From positions 124,001 to 188,000 of the forward strand of contig JANQGM010000026.1 in assembly GCA_028277345.1 (NCBI GenBank): a DNA stretch of 64,000 nucleotides, given 5' to 3'. A program made the position numbers and the translations under genes. Below are positions 47,901 through 53,362 of the stretch, one piece after another. The number at the start of each line of letters is the position of its first letter. Positions within the stretch are counted from its first letter, which is position 1. The stretch comes from Candidatus Bipolaricaulota bacterium. Lineage in GTDB: Bacteria; Bipolaricaulota; Bipolaricaulia; UBA7950; UBA9294. The notes beneath the pieces were generated by a model. That model saw only the letters and a list, made by a program, of their open reading frames with translations, had not been told where the DNA came from and made no database searches.

Positions 47901-48310
47901 AAGCCGGACGCTTGCTGGTTTTGTTCGTAACAGCCGAAGCAACAAACGATTCAGCGACACGTGCATCCGCCATCGAAGGCTGGGATCAACTGAGGCAGAC
48001 GACGTTCCCGGATGGAAGTCGCCCCATTGTGCTGGCGCCTCAAGCCGTCCGCGGTTGGGCCCACGCGCCCGGACAACTCGCCCTCATCTTTGACCTTCTT
48101 GCCGTTGTGGCACGCGTTCCGGGCGAGGACCCCGAGGCCCGTCGAGTTGCAGAGTCATTGCTTCTTTCCGAGGTTCTCGAAGATCGCGTTCAGCTTCTTC
48201 CGCCGGACGGCTTCTGGACGCACCACGCCCAAACGTCGTGTGCAGGCATCGCTCCCGTGTTCGCGCTCCACCGCGGCGAGTTGCCTGCCTGGTTGCGACA
48301 GCTCCGGTAA
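32939..48310 (+). CDS. Giant 5,123-residue secreted protein (DUF11, CARDB, SdrD-B, helical modules)
   Basis: The start is TTG at 32939 behind AGGAGGGACG, followed by a signal peptide (WIGLVFLGVLAIVLPVWGQS). Residues about 25-1540 are DUF11-type and related beta domains, many with paired Cys. About 1540-2140 are CARDB-like repeats ending in a C-E-C-D motif (ICECDGTNNALC, VCECDGANNARS). About 2141-2363 are two SdrD-B modules (GSIGDRVWFDTDAGGDQDP; GSIGDYVWIDANADGVQDP). About 2364-3540 hold further DUF11 repeats, each with NVGxGTAYxVxFxDTLP and ENAxxGDTSDxDxEDPDADDTG. About 3541-5123 is a mainly alpha-helical region with three related copies, interrupted by one DUF11 domain (about 4540-4665). Probably a surface or S-layer-like protein; no enzyme motif is certain. 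Confidence 0.88.
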   Translation: MTKRGWIGLVFLGVLAIVLPVWGQSIVGPDQMNQCDQATFTVTITNQSATQDACFLTITHTLPNGGFLYVPGSTTLILDETLETFTDDPVNNVWDIDALRGSAYALPPGETITLSYEMETTCAAVSGTDIITVDFEDCDDPGVPLQNVSSTSIELLPGAIIVSKTPSVQDASVGDLVTWTITVENTGLGTISNVEIVDLLGSGLAFDSASDGGLNAGQITTWDETTTPGLTSIAVGGTVSVQLTAEVIACSGLTNDVDASFGCGPSDICFDTAIDEGTATASLNLIVENPDLVMSAPDIVIPYCAGEETIVIPITNNGAGTARNVELCVDIPTMTVANVQGGASYSSGCFTIPDIAPSGTFNLTFDLLFSGDWCSGGPSGTDTFELTYTNDCNIPFVAFPQFSTLSSEAGPSLAVSKTGPDSLRLGEIGTYNVQVSYVGSTTCGGSSPGPVTIVDTYPEGFTVIDPAGGAVNSGARTITWGYDPNTDPPFDESIQLQAPTDCSYCAQPGGASNSNTLTATGTDCCGCPISGEGSVETELLCEGYGDDVTYFSSSIALNRTTTVRCSSDYAITVTHTYSFIDDPALDDFLLNEFEYFLNGNGDLQYDSGSLTVTGASVDSIADTTPSGQLIVRLADATSVRGKTVVYEYTLIAQDLDAASCQVTSYPIQAGVELDPGATSIGVCGTMYPDPPFPTITAQPPSMNVSIDGIPVIQEYCATYDVTITLTRTSALAKPYDARLVLSNNGGSVLDMSQATCGGNYSPTDGTSCTTPIEAGSTYEWRYADLFDNENDTATITFPVTVPCGGPLADLSVVATYDDLCHDDAVYDASCSTSSDDEASLSLSADVYISKTPEILYATTRQVAWSVTIQNTGNGTAYNTWVDDVLGSGLVYDSANSSIDNPTGATEYPNLDHEGTVINGVSWIIDELAPGDVRTITVAAELVACDGLTNDVSTAWGCDGVSCQTPRTDSSSVVIPPGHLVATSYSPTPVPMCSDNMAIVTMKNAGVSTLYNLVGNVTLPTGLIYLGNPEVQVNGGGWSPTGEPSVAGQVLTWTQTETPTLDEADPNEVIEIRFDYTVGCGFETDDLEFQASYEDPCAAPQQSNIGRFTIGLTPAEVLVDFRQVSPAPGEALDCGGQATWEIDVTNDGSVIIPVVQVIATLDDGLTFVSSSGDPTYGPADGGSNTGQTVVWELANLPIDAVATLSMTAASTGGGLDCEALDVFVDASWGCGAVDGASDTFDADCTTTSPASATISGTREPPLDLSANLSPGSIEACDDSTTLTLAIQNTGTTATTSYIDMVIDLPAELSYIPGSTEIDCGGGFVAANDPNTSGQTLTWYDIAAEDGVNDACASIPPGGTAQLRFDVVVSCYFTTQDIPIDVHFYDCCGLTQYTSSTSVSLTSLLPSLTVDKSPVNSTLDCYNAADTATWTITVENTGAGTADWVRITDTLGSVLVLDGSDSPTAGPGISMGANVVGWEIGPLAPSESFTATVTAHMIQPSDNCSLTPRRNTATVLWGCGAFDGDPNTSGEATCDIGSTVQDQANVRIPNLSIASSDITPNFTCTGDGVAPSSGTIDVVVRNDGDGDITSDFEVTITETTTGYSVSDRFTNLGGTLPLSDGTTQTLTFSNINMGCANCDYAFVVALDFLDEICECREDDNLATLNETITLPDLVVDSAALSVTCAGDGEIRIQGPVTLRNDGCGVPLTDDLTVRFRIYDGANCTGNEIDTFTVDFTGLSLAAGGGIDQDTIDITRTLAACNLPDCQLSIRIEADDGNSICECDGTNNALCAGTFAIATPDMTITDIDFSQVTCVADTLSGVVRVTVENTGCGDSGPFDLRLETDGCLSFADETVANLSAGASTTVDFTIAGTWEDCADCSCTFTATVDPDGNVCECDGANNARSEPYTSVLPDLTISGAVASLGCASDGNATIDADVTIANAGCADVSGSFDIRVTVYDGANCTGNVVDTWIETITGETIVSGGSRVISLSQRILAQSLCAGDCGYSAHFEVDAGNDICECDGTNNEFCLSSIPSETPDIVVTAVVPSIDCQAGTATVTATVGNIGCGDATGVVFRLTSSGCAPTTDSAPIDLAAGASQDIVFSYTPNCSDWNCSFTVTADPTSTLCECDGDNALTLDPYPGIGSIGDRVWFDTDAGGDQDPGELGIANVTVILEADLDGDDLIDYTTETTTDANGEYLFDDLPAGDYTITVDDTTLPEGMGQTYDYDGLGTPHASDYTLGENEHNREQDFGYRGLGSIGDYVWIDANADGVQDPSEEGIAGVTVTLEGDLNGDGINETLTTTTDADGLYLFDILPAGPYTITVDETTLPDGLSQTYDDDGLGSPHTSDYTLGAGEHNREQDFGYASPALSVDKVIADILRNGVSIGNITGPVEPGDVIVYQFAIENVGPVPAYHVGFDDTLPAGVVIETDAPGNAGSYVVTDPAASGSLALSDGATIFDVPLGLTVNPGETLTATFTARVTSNVSQGDDLTNTAHAYGEAEDGTPIPPENALLGDTSDSDVEDPDADDTGIVTVTVLQPALSVDKTITDIMREGSSLGIAGPVQPGDIVLYRFVITNIGAGTAYDVDFTDTLPPGMETRAGGTFSITSPATSGSLGLIAGASSFTTAMDAEIAGGEALSADFGALVTSGIVQGTDLVNIAEASGIDGAGTEIPDENAALGDTADGDVEDPDPDDTGIAVVGTEEPALSVDKIITDILRGGSSIGTTGPVEPGDIVFYRYTITNVGLGTAYNVDFTDTLPTGMVTETNAPGHAGSYTVTDPTASGSLGLADGVGIFTTSLAATISGGEALTADYTVVVTSDIEQGTDLINIAATTGEDGAGNPIPGENADLGDTSDGDSEDPDADDTGITILATQEPALTIDKQITDVIRGGSSIGVVEPVLYDDVIEYTVTIRNVGLGTAYNVNFDDTLPSGLETEAQAPGTSGAYTVSAPVASGGLNVPDAVAVFSTSINATLAGGATLTAVYTVRVTPTALPAVDLVNVAATWGQDGFGTPIPEENAATGDTSDDDEEDPDADDTGIASVRVGAPALVTRKSVLTITRAGTVLNDTGVEPGDIVTYEVGVANVGNGPAQSVNLNDTLPTGFVYEGNTDATWPQGSSSADPSGIPGPTLDWPLNADLEPGDELVLRYDAQVTPEIVQGERYINVIRATGEDGAGQPIPPDHRSIIPEDDDPDDASEASLLGAVPALVTEKTILNIVRDGRSLGSQSTVREQDRILYQLRITNVGGGTAYAVDVTDQLPEPFAFIDDSTQGRWPYRVGVYTRNPSGAPGPTLLWDTDATLETSDTLLLTFEARVDGPVDPGATYTNILRAEGEDGAGTPIPPNHASDVPQDIDPDDRDDVSLTGVTEGPALITTKRVTDLIRAGKPVADGRIEEGDIIEYELTVQNVGTTTAYAVTITDRLPTEFGYIDDTSSATWPLGSSFDDPSGFGELRWGLDATLRPGDRLVLQYMVFVLGPIYDGSAYTNVMQATGEGPDGTPIPPDQRTAVPSDIDPDDASQTTLVGRSAYIQGEGGLVAVPILRKTAEILTGNVCEAWSASVDRLWFQTDIALYAASEFEALLDAPSGASVAPDTLLPTWWRTVRDETQTYALSNLLQVNALSSIGVSLAHGPLVREHAAASGDSPIEALTARLDQLAARAGLDDASLHLPLPQDWIFLETAGGEPIYNTWLDTDLGPSGQWTLLDPAIHPSSLGMGLVKQTMEAKRLLSSAQALDRFVGWVIVDAMDNKIASLDSDLMLRDSTAAYVPHHTEWDDETGFFTTVDRASVLFDQLSLLWGVARVIEFAQSNDLAWPAGEADRRQRTLTTARELLRDILAALDAYHLSDRGTWLDRGGPGINDANPATTVDLGLLLIALDAARSVVQDADRATIESFVRTSIDDLVRRQGASGWLSTSAESEEGAPWALTSQLAGIRGLLLGAQLLSEPSLIDRAQTAFDALDRELWMDGIGSGLYADRGTEEWKTTCYTPLEIGLAAGALRELAHVSEADRTAHLLSRLSGFIRSVVDEAALQLTHAVPGRDDFVAFGEGRIAPIRSDDELGPLAPVLQQRLCLSDHAPDATCADWAVEDHDPRYRTDISMFAAYVIQNRQPAIEDVADANLVAVTQHSGLGIAFDAIPGLQSALERFAAAAPHDAAQLAPIAIPYAGGDPRLSSGSLAWDPNGFDTRFVASAQGMTLLRESQELGQWLQVDSLEAHERLHASILLASILQKLVTLQQWQIEGPAGIDYIPHEMVRNESEALAWSVLDASSTLFDQTSLIYGLSEAVAVLSHPQAEALLAEQPFPSAAWPDIAQALLVDVLETLDGAHRDIRHGGLVDHTRPSGGVWVKDEAVSVIELGLLTAAIDRALVVFGSDSSIGRRLVDVLDREVTFLRTELLDPSGGFFETWPQSSHEPACDQQTLTGQLAGLRALLAGIEWTSIPEAEALHALRLIDARFWDADLQIYRRVNANLTWCVTPLDLGIAVESLSLARSLVETAERRTLDTRLIAHVDRLLDALPLQLSSIHSTRREFAIGERTFAPVFDARVCVRSTTLREGQAWAEPGDRIRYTVTAENATEMTFTALELLDRLPDGVRLLALDPAGEPQNGNVTWTFDELAPSETRTWQLLVQVDEAASDIDTFENCATLTYSDEGGTPQPPRDACATVERVPSDDGLSQLLDTLNADYVTDQAMHLSAALSDLGCAWGATWDYASDAKNLADTNLGLLLGESGLGVSLLALPQFDAMPSREDGVQNWIDAIAHDAGIDSPPAFENSIVLPYESGTPILRNDGTLSPESEVITPAALGWTLAREAQYVKSCHPIDTTIATFAVAWTQQLLAEQLAWIAEQIEAIDASAPYLVQEIRATETPDRTEYGISDPRSTVYGQASLLIGLLQVAQTEALDSRTRRLAEQIAEDTLDQLLRHWDGEQAAFIGPLESDAPPVRAAWSDQAIASRALAEAMEAFTRQRNALREVLRALSAEATRQGAERWGSEEAGRLLVLFVTAEATNDSATRASAIEGWDQLRQTTFPDGSRPIVLAPQAVRGWAHAPGQLALIFDLLAVVARVPGEDPEARRVAESLLLSEVLEDRVQLLPPDGFWTHHAQTSCAGIAPVFALHRGELPAWLRQLR
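40030..43500 (+). repeat. Tandem DUF11-type repeats in the giant protein
   Basis: Seven or so units of 480-520 bases encode repeats with a start like ALSVDKxITDIxRxGxS, a middle NVGxGTAYNVxFxDTLP and an end GEDGAGTPIPxENA-D-PDADDTG. The first four are closest to each other; later ones diverge and lose the GDTSD block. They lie between the SdrD-B modules and the helical C-terminal region. Confidence 0.7.
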
Positions 48311-48436
48311 ATGTCTCCGTAAGCAACGTTCCACAGAAAGCGCCTCGCTCAATGTAACGCCCATTACTTGCCTAGGTCTCGTTTCGCTGTGCGAGGTTTC
48401 CGTGAAGTTTCCGTTCTCGCCATCGATAATGAGAGC

Positions 48437-49582
48437 GTGAACATCAAACGATTATCCCTACGGTGGATTGCGCTTTGGACGCTCATCGCGGGGGTCAGCC
48501 TGCCTGTGATCGGACAACTTGAGTCTGTCACGCTGACCGGCCTCTTTGAGATGACGGTGACCACCACGTCCAGCGACTTTGTCGACCTGTCGGACACATC
48601 TCTGAATCTGGTATTGGGGTTGGGAGATGTCACCATGCAATTGGATACCTCCCTCACGGACACGTTTTTCGACACCCTGACGCTGTCGGCGACCGGTCCG
48701 CTGGGCAGCATCAGTTGGAGCTCCGCGCTTCGATTCAATCCCTCGACCGCTGAATTCGTATCCTGGCAATCCGGCGCATCGTTCACACTGCTTAGTCTCG
48801 CCATCGCGAATACAACGAACGTGCTCCAACCTCAAACCGAATCCTACACGCAGTGGTCCATCTCGGGCGGATTCGAAGACACCAATGTTCAGACGACCAT
48901 CAAGATGGGAGTCTGTCCTTTCGAATTCTGGGAAGCCAACGCCTGTGCGACATGGGTCTGGTTTGACTGCAACGCCAATCTGAGCATTTGCGCGAAATTC
49001 GATTGCGAAGTCGGTTTCCGCGACTTCACCACATCCATGTCGGATCTTGTGCTTTTCGACGAATTTGGCATCCTGGGGAAGCTGGGGATGACCATCACCT
49101 ATGGCCTCGATGAGAAGGCCATTTCGCCGTCACTGAAACTTGAACCTTCTTGGTTTTTTTGCTCGAACCTTGAGCTTCTCGCCGAATTCGATGTGTCGTC
49201 GCTTCCGATCTCCGTCGATAGCCTGGGAATCTACGGTTTCCGCGGCGAATGCGAGATCAGCGACTGCATCACCTTCTCTTTCGCGGATTCTCTGGATGAA
49301 GCAAAGAACAGCGCCGTCACGGGGAAAGCCGAGTACTTCGAGCGGTTTACGATCGCCGGCTGTCTGCCGTCCTGCTGTGCCTCACCCGGAGCCTTCGAAA
49401 TCAACGCCTATTTCGAGCGCTCTCCTGGCCCATCGAACACGTTGTTTGGCTTGGGGTTGGTGACCGCAAGCTTCGACATTCAGCTCTTCAAGAGCTTCTC
49501 ATTCGGTTTTGAAGCCTCCCTGCCGACAGTGGCCGGTGGGGGCGACTGGGAGCTGGCCTGGACGTTCCGCGTGCTTTGGTAG
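48437..49582 (+). CDS. Secreted beta-rich protein, possible outer-membrane barrel
   Basis: A 381-residue protein. GTG at 48437 is chosen because it directly opens a signal peptide (NIKRLSLRWIALWTLIAGVSLPVIGQ); upstream in-frame starts give unsuitable sequence. The mature part is an alternation of short hydrophobic/polar strands (LNLVLGLGDVTMQLDTSL, FDIQLFKSFSFGFEASL) rich in Thr, Ser and aromatics. It contains several Cys clusters (CATWVWFDCNANLSICAKFDC; CLPSCCASPG) and ends in a strand with a terminal Trp (ELAWTFRVLW), as in outer-membrane barrels. The family is not recognised, and the localisation is inference. It lies 126 bases after the giant gene on the same strand and is convergent, two bases away, with the ECF operon. 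Confidence 0.7.
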   Translation: MNIKRLSLRWIALWTLIAGVSLPVIGQLESVTLTGLFEMTVTTTSSDFVDLSDTSLNLVLGLGDVTMQLDTSLTDTFFDTLTLSATGPLGSISWSSALRFNPSTAEFVSWQSGASFTLLSLAIANTTNVLQPQTESYTQWSISGGFEDTNVQTTIKMGVCPFEFWEANACATWVWFDCNANLSICAKFDCEVGFRDFTTSMSDLVLFDEFGILGKLGMTITYGLDEKAISPSLKLEPSWFFCSNLELLAEFDVSSLPISVDSLGIYGFRGECEISDCITFSFADSLDEAKNSAVTGKAEYFERFTIAGCLPSCCASPGAFEINAYFERSPGPSNTLFGLGLVTASFDIQLFKSFSFGFEASLPTVAGGGDWELAWTFRVLW

Positions 49583-49584
49583 GT

Positions 49585-50130
49585 TTAGGCATCTTCGTCG
49601 ACGTATAAAATCAACTGTTTCACACGCTTGACCCAGTAGCTTCCTGCGGATTCAGCCTCGTATTCTTCGTTGCTGATGTTCCCGTCTTCGGGAAGAACGG
49701 CAATGCGAAACCCGTCCTCCCATGCCGGAACCTCCTGGCCATCGAAGCGAAACGCAAGAACCATCGGATGACGGCTGTCGACGATGCGTGCCTTGTCAAT
49801 CGTCAGGCGATACCCATCCGAGGCCACGACCTCAACGCGGTCATAGCGCATGGATGCGAGCAGATCAGCCAAGATCACGCCCGTGTAGGTTCCATGATCG
49901 CGCCAGTTCCCATACTGGTTCTGGTAGGTCCCCTCACGCGTGAGCACGGAAAGGCCCTTCATCGCTTCAAGAGACAGGGTGCGGCTGTTGCCAGCACGAT
50001 CACGAAGTTGAATGGCCGGTCCGCTGTCTCGTCGAAGTCCATGCAGCAGGATGGGGATCAAACATGCCGCCAGCAACAGAACGAACCCCATTCGGGCCCA
50101 TCTTCGTTTCGATCGATCGGTTAGAGCCAT
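49585..50130 (-). CDS. Membrane-anchored sulfite-oxidase-fold (Oxidored_molyb-like) protein
   Basis: A 181-residue protein with a membrane anchor at about 14-31 (MGFVLLLAACLIPILLHGL) and one domain resembling the molybdopterin-binding fold of sulfite oxidases: YTGVILADLLASM followed by VEVVASDGYRLTIDKARI and the end YWVKRVKQLILYV. The same Y-x-G...L...V-x-A-x-DGY pattern occurs in two other proteins of this operon. The Cys that binds molybdenum in true sulfite oxidases is not seen, so a binding rather than redox role is inferred. It is the last gene of the operon, overlapping EcfT by 10 bases. Confidence 0.72.
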   Translation of the reverse strand: MALTDRSKRRWARMGFVLLLAACLIPILLHGLRRDSGPAIQLRDRAGNSRTLSLEAMKGLSVLTREGTYQNQYGNWRDHGTYTGVILADLLASMRYDRVEVVASDGYRLTIDKARIVDSRHPMVLAFRFDGQEVPAWEDGFRIAVLPEDGNISNEEYEAESAGSYWVKRVKQLILYVDEDA

Positions 50131-50894
50131 TGAGCCCTCCTAGCCAGAACCGCCGCTAACGCGGACGCAAGGATAAGCAGCCACATCACGACATCCACAG
50201 ATGATGGCGCCCCGTGCGGATCCAGCGTTCGCGTCGGATGAAGGCCGAATGCCCGTCCTTTCATCGACATCGCGATCGTATCGACGCGAAGAAGCCCGGA
50301 CATCAAGACCGGAAGAAACGTGTAGCGAATGGCCCGCCGGATACCGGAGATCGATCGTACGGACACCTCGATCCCCCGAAGGCGTTGCGCATCGCGAACT
50401 ACGCGAAGTTCGCTACGAAAGAAGGGAACGAACCTCAAGGCGAGAATCAGCGCGAATCCATACCGATAGGGAACCCCCCATCGGATGAACGACCGAGCCA
50501 GCGCGTCAGGGTCCGTGGTCAGTGCAAAGGCAAAGCTCGCCGAGAGGATCACCACAAACCGCAACGCCATGTTCGCGCCAGAGATAAGTCCGTCTCGCGT
50601 CACGCACATGCCCACACACGCAAGAATCTCGCCCTCACGCACCGCAAGCACCTGAACGACAAACAAGAACAACGAGAAGATAAGTACAAATCGGATCGAC
50701 TTGAACCATGGGCGCACCGACCCTTCGGACCATACGGCCAACCCGAACACCAGCACAAGCATCCCCGCCTTCAGGGTGAGGCTGCCCAAGCCAAGTGCAA
50801 CGACCAAGACAGTGGCTAGCCAAAGAAGTCCCGTGACGGGTCGAATCCGATGCAAGCCCCGTTTCCCTCCACGATACCGAATGCCGGGGATCAT
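50121..50894 (-). CDS. ECF transporter transmembrane component (EcfT)
   Basis: A 257-residue membrane protein with several hydrophobic helices (LLWLATVLVVALGLGSLTL, ILACVGMC..., MALRFVVILSASFAFAL, VVMWLLILASALAAVLA). The cytoplasmic coupling motifs of EcfT are visible: AQRLRGI and AMSMKGRAFG, the two A-x-x-x-(R/K)-G boxes that contact the ATPases. In ECF importers this subunit links the S component to the ATPase pair. The ATG overlaps the ATPase stop by 4 bases. Confidence 0.9.
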   Translation of the reverse strand: MIPGIRYRGGKRGLHRIRPVTGLLWLATVLVVALGLGSLTLKAGMLVLVFGLAVWSEGSVRPWFKSIRFVLIFSLFLFVVQVLAVREGEILACVGMCVTRDGLISGANMALRFVVILSASFAFALTTDPDALARSFIRWGVPYRYGFALILALRFVPFFRSELRVVRDAQRLRGIEVSVRSISGIRRAIRYTFLPVLMSGLLRVDTIAMSMKGRAFGLHPTRTLDPHGAPSSVDVVMWLLILASALAAVLARRAQWL

Positions 50895-52327
50895 GGTTTC
50901 ACATCCCAGAATTTTGGCGTATAGGCGATCCTTCCGGCCGCTCGCAGGCGATCGAACACCTCGCCGGGCGTTCCTTCAACGATCTCTTCGCCGAGATAGA
51001 GCACGCGATCGCACAGCGCCCCTGCCATGGGAATGTCGTGCGTGACCAGGCACGTCATCGCGCCGCGGCGGCGAGCACGCTCAATATGAGAGGCGATCCA
51101 CTCGACATTGTCGCGGTCCTGCCCGATGAAGGGTTCGTCCAGAAGCAGAAGCCGGGGTTCGTTCCGAAGGGCTCCGAGCACCGTCAAGCGGCGCTGCTCT
51201 CCAAGGCTCAGTGAATGGGGGGCTCGGTCCGCCATGCCGTCCAAACGAGCCTGGGTCAGCACATCGCACAGCCGGTCATCCGGTAGTGTGCCTTCGATCT
51301 CCAGATCGCGGCGAACCGTCCGCTCGAAAATCTGCTGATGAGGATGCTGAAAGACCATGCCCAACGTCGTGCCCTCAGGGCATGCAATCGATCCGGCATG
51401 AGGACGTTCCAACCCCGCCAGCAACCGCAAGAGCGTCGTCTTTCCGCCCCCGTTGGGCCCGATGATTCCGAGGACCTGTCCTCGCCCGAGCTCAAAGGAG
51501 AGGTGTTGAAACAGCGGCTCCGTGTAACCGTACCCCAGTTCCATGACCTTTATCGAGGCGCTCTCCAAAGGCCCCATGAACGCCGCGCCCCGGTCTCGCT
51601 TCACGAGGCGGGCGAGGCTGGTGTGTGTGCGCGCCGGATCGCGCTCCACGCGTCGCCCTGCTGCCATGATCCAAAGCTCGGGATTCAGCGCTTCCAGAGG
51701 AGTCAGCCGGTGCTCGGCGATCAACAGCGTGCACGATGACGCGCGCTGCAGCTGGTTCAATCGAGTGAAGAGGTGACATGCGCCATCGGGATCCAAATGG
51801 GCGGTTGGCTCATCAAGCAAGATGACGGAGGGGCGCATGGCGAGAATGGATGCCACTGCCAATCGCTGCTTCTCTCCACCGGAAAGCGTTGTGGCATCCC
51901 GATCAAGCAAATGGGCGATTCCCATCGCCTCGGCGGCCTCCTGGGTTCGCTGACGCACCTCGGAGACAGGCAGGCAAAGGTTCTCTGGGCCGAACGCGAT
52001 CTCCGACCGTACACTCAGGGTGCAGATCTGGGCATCGGGATCCTGCTGAACCAATCCAACTGTTGTCGCAAGCTCCGCCACATCGGCATCCGCCACCACC
52101 CGTTCGGCAAGGCGAACATGCCCGGACACCTCTGCCTCGATCATCTCGGGAATGAAACCGGCCACGGTTCTCAGCAACGTGCTTTTTCCACACCCCGACG
52201 GTCCTGTTAAGGCGATCGTACGCCCCTTCGGGATGTCGCCCGAAAAGGCATCGACGGCAGGTGCACGACTCCCAGGAAACCGGACGCACAGATCGCGAAG
52301 TTCGATCGCCGCACTACTGAAGGACAA
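50891..52327 (-). CDS. Fused double ECF transporter ATPase (EcfA-EcfA')
   Basis: A 478-residue protein with two complete ABC ATPase halves, matching fused EcfA1-EcfA2. Half 1: Walker A GPSGCGKST (42-50), signature LSGGEKQRL, Walker B VILLDEPTAHLD. Half 2: Walker A GPNGGGKTT (from about 290), signature LSLGEQRRL, Walker B LLLLDEPFIGQD. The Q-loops (VQQDPDAQ; VFQHPHQQ) are of the ECF/cobalt-nickel type. The start is TTG at 52327 with AGGTGAG five bases upstream. It overlaps the S component by 14 bases and EcfT by 4. Confidence 0.93.
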   Translation of the reverse strand: MSFSSAAIELRDLCVRFPGSRAPAVDAFSGDIPKGRTIALTGPSGCGKSTLLRTVAGFIPEMIEAEVSGHVRLAERVVADADVAELATTVGLVQQDPDAQICTLSVRSEIAFGPENLCLPVSEVRQRTQEAAEAMGIAHLLDRDATTLSGGEKQRLAVASILAMRPSVILLDEPTAHLDPDGACHLFTRLNQLQRASSCTLLIAEHRLTPLEALNPELWIMAAGRRVERDPARTHTSLARLVKRDRGAAFMGPLESASIKVMELGYGYTEPLFQHLSFELGRGQVLGIIGPNGGGKTTLLRLLAGLERPHAGSIACPEGTTLGMVFQHPHQQIFERTVRRDLEIEGTLPDDRLCDVLTQARLDGMADRAPHSLSLGEQRRLTVLGALRNEPRLLLLDEPFIGQDRDNVEWIASHIERARRRGAMTCLVTHDIPMAGALCDRVLYLGEEIVEGTPGEVFDRLRAAGRIAYTPKFWDVKP

Positions 52328-53354
52328 GGCGTCTCACCTTCTGCACCCAATAGGCGCCATCATAGTCCGCCGCGACCAAGCGAATGCTATCGCCCTCCGG
52401 ACTGAGGAGAAGGCGGTCATCGCCCAACACGTCCCCCCATTGAAGCACGATCTCATAGCCATCCGCCGCGATAACGCGGACTTCCGACACGCCGGGTCTT
52501 GGATCGGCGGCACCAAGAACATCGCGGAGCAGGGGCCCCGAATAGGCGCGGGCAGGAATCGTCGTCGTACTGCCGCGCAGTTCCGCCGTAATCGTGACGT
52601 GCTCGCCGCGCCACTCGCTCAATCGATAGTAATAGGGCGCATCAACCGAACCCTCGATCCAGACGGTGTCCGGCGAAGAGGACGGGTCGACAACCTGAAC
52701 GAAATACGCGGCGGCTCCGGCAAGCCCGATTAGAACGACAAGAAGCGTGATACTGTGCCGAATCCAATGTCCGGACGGGGTTCGCTCGCGCGCCGCCGTC
52801 GATGTTCGCAAGATGCCCGCGCCTTCGACCAAGCCACGCAGATCCCAAGCAAGGTAACCGCCGAAAAAAGCGCCGGAGACCGCGGCCAATCCCGCCATGC
52901 CCAGCATGACGCTCCACGGGATGCCCGCGAAATAGATGGCTTGGAAGACGAAGACATTCGAGGCCGACGCGACCGCGCCCGTCAGCATCATCAGGCCCAA
53001 CGATCGGCGGGAAGACATCATCATGCCCAGATCCACGAACAATCCTTCGACAAGCGAAACCAGAACGATCACCACGCCATGCGTGCCTCCGGAGAGGAAC
53101 TCAACCAACCCCTTGATGACGCCCGTCAACGTCCCTGATCCGAATCGCCGGATGAGCGCGTGAGCCAGCAGGGGCCAAAGAACGTGAACGCCGGCGATCA
53201 ACTGTCCCGCCCCAAACGGAACGCCGAACAGCCGGTTGATCAAGTTGCCCAGATACCCCACATACGTCGATAGAACGCCGCCAACGGCGGACAGCAAGGC
53301 AATGAGCACGAGATCTCGAACATCCAGTCGAGACCTCGCGCCCTGTTTCTTCAT
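52314..53354 (-). CDS. YkoE-like ECF S component fused to a sulfite-oxidase-fold domain
   Basis: A 346-residue protein. Residues about 13-185 form a membrane domain of five or six helices resembling YkoE-type S components (VLIALLSAVGGVLSTYVGYLGN; AGQLIAGVHVLWPLLAHAL; VIKGLVEFLSGGTHG). After a further helix (about 205-225, ITLLVVLIGLAGAAAYF) comes an extracytoplasmic domain (about 235-346) with YSGPLLRDVLGAA, VRVIAADGYEIVL and YWVQKVRRLVLQ, homologous to the domain in the small anchored protein of this operon. YkoE proteins of Bacillus are linked to thiamine precursors; here the fused domain and the TOBE regulator suggest another substrate. ATG at 53354 is preferred over an adjacent GTG; no clear ribosome site is seen. 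Confidence 0.82.
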   Translation of the reverse strand: MKKQGARSRLDVRDLVLIALLSAVGGVLSTYVGYLGNLINRLFGVPFGAGQLIAGVHVLWPLLAHALIRRFGSGTLTGVIKGLVEFLSGGTHGVVIVLVSLVEGLFVDLGMMMSSRRSLGLMMLTGAVASASNVFVFQAIYFAGIPWSVMLGMAGLAAVSGAFFGGYLAWDLRGLVEGAGILRTSTAARERTPSGHWIRHSITLLVVLIGLAGAAAYFVQVVDPSSSPDTVWIEGSVDAPYYYRLSEWRGEHVTITAELRGSTTTIPARAYSGPLLRDVLGAADPRPGVSEVRVIAADGYEIVLQWGDVLGDDRLLLSPEGDSIRLVAADYDGAYWVQKVRRLVLQ

Positions 53355-53362
53355 CACGCCGG

